DNA of 6,265 nt from Spirochaetales bacterium (lineage in GTDB: Bacteria; Spirochaetota; Spirochaetia; DTKZ01). The stretch is from contig JAISQU010000125.1 in the NCBI GenBank assembly GCA_031274005.1, positions 1 through 6,265 of the forward strand. Direction: 5' to 3'. How positions within the stretch are numbered: the first letter of the stretch is position 1; each line of letters begins with the position of its first letter. The notes beneath the pieces were generated by a model, which was not told the origin of the DNA, ran no database searches, and saw only the letters and a program-made list of their open reading frames with translations. The translations under genes were made by a program, and so were the position numbers. This document shows positions 5,949 through 6,265 of the stretch, piece after piece.

Positions 5949-6265
5949 ATGGCAGGAGGAGATACCTTTAACATGGCCGAAGAGTTTGCCGACGTGGATT
6001 TCAACGAAGAACGGCTTGAGAAGCGGTTCAGGCGGACAATGGAAACCTTATCGAAAAACCCGCGGAAATCAATCTATGGCAGCAGCGCGAACCGGGCTGA
6101 GGCCTCGGACTAAAGTCCGCAGCGATCTACAATCTACCGGACAATGAAAAGTTCGATAAAAGCGAAATACTCAACGCTCACCGGGCCGCGACAATCCGGC
6201 GCATGGAAGGCCGTCCGGTAATACTGGCGGTACAGGACACGACATCGGTCAATTACGATACCCGG
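5949..6265 (+). pseudogene. IS4-family (Tn5/IS50-like) transposase, frame-disrupted and partial
   Basis: From the ATG the first frame reads 54 codons, including EEFADVDFNEERLEKRF and NPRKSIYGSSANRAEA, and stops at TAA 6111-6113. A second frame, shifted by two bases, continues from about 6119 with AAIYNLPDNEKFDKSEIL and later VILAVQDTTSVNYDTR to the window edge. Joined, they match the N-terminal DNA-binding domain and the start of the catalytic core of Tn5-type transposases. The Asp in QDTTS corresponds to the first residue of the DDE triad. The break coincides with the palindrome at 6106-6119. No slippery heptamer precedes the stop, so a mutation is likelier than programmed frameshifting. The C-terminal part is beyond the window. 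Confidence 0.8.
6106..6119. repeat. Short palindrome at the transposase frame break
   Basis: CGGACT (6106-6111) and AGTCCG (6114-6119) are perfect arms around AA. The stop codon TAA (6111-6113) that ends the first transposase frame is part of this palindrome. About 11 bases here are in excess of what the protein family would need. Confidence 0.7.

Larger units (their letters stand above)
5881..6265 (+). mobile_element. Left part of an IS4-family insertion sequence, cut by the window edge
   Basis: The call rests on the transposase reading frame starting at 5949. The left boundary is approximate: elements of this type usually begin within about 150 bases of the transposase start, and no terminal inverted repeat can be recognised without the right end. 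Confidence 0.5.

Noticed and set aside
6101..6119. Programmed -1 frameshifting in the transposase
   Set aside because: The second frame opens at 6101 and overlaps the first, but no slippery heptamer occurs before the stop. The palindrome overlaps the stop rather than lying downstream of it.

Overview
The window looks like chromosomal DNA from a spirochaete, most like the Treponema lineages found in insect guts. I infer this from the overall character of the class II fructose-bisphosphate aldolase, the moderately GC-rich coding sequence, and a dispersed intergenic repeat of a style I associate with those genomes. No rRNA or other marker gene is present, so the assignment is moderate only.

Layout from left to right. 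Positions 1-91 hold one copy (A) of a structured intergenic repeat. A plus-strand gene at about 150-800 encodes an unrecognised protein with about seven hydrophobic segments. A bidirectional intrinsic terminator at 812-838 separates it from the convergent minus-strand aldolase gene fba (860-1933), which has its own sigma70-type promoter and a good ribosome binding site. Upstream of fba, also on the minus strand, lie two genes of contractile-injection-system or phage-tail type: a GPW/gp25-like baseplate wedge protein (5196-5615) and a large baseplate-J-like assembly protein (2159-5221). The two overlap by 26 bases and are probably translationally coupled. No sheath, tube, spike, ATPase, tape-measure or fibre gene is present, so they are either the end of a locus cut elsewhere or an orphan baseplate remnant.

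The 333-base gap from 5616 to 5948 contains a second, inverted copy (B) of the repeat, a 45-base near-perfect hairpin with 21-bp arms, and an extended -10 promoter. That promoter drives an IS4-family (Tn5/IS50-like) transposase gene that runs off the right edge. The transposase is broken after 54 codons by a frame change located exactly at a short palindrome, CGGACT-AA-AGTCCG.

The region therefore combines a housekeeping glycolytic gene, a two-gene baseplate module and a mobile-element boundary rich in hairpin DNA. I do not see a complete new system. The items most worth a second look are the isolated baseplate pair with its three internal WEYWDG modules, the repeat copies that both keep a GCGAAGC hairpin core, the 21-bp hairpin, and the palindrome at the break in the transposase.
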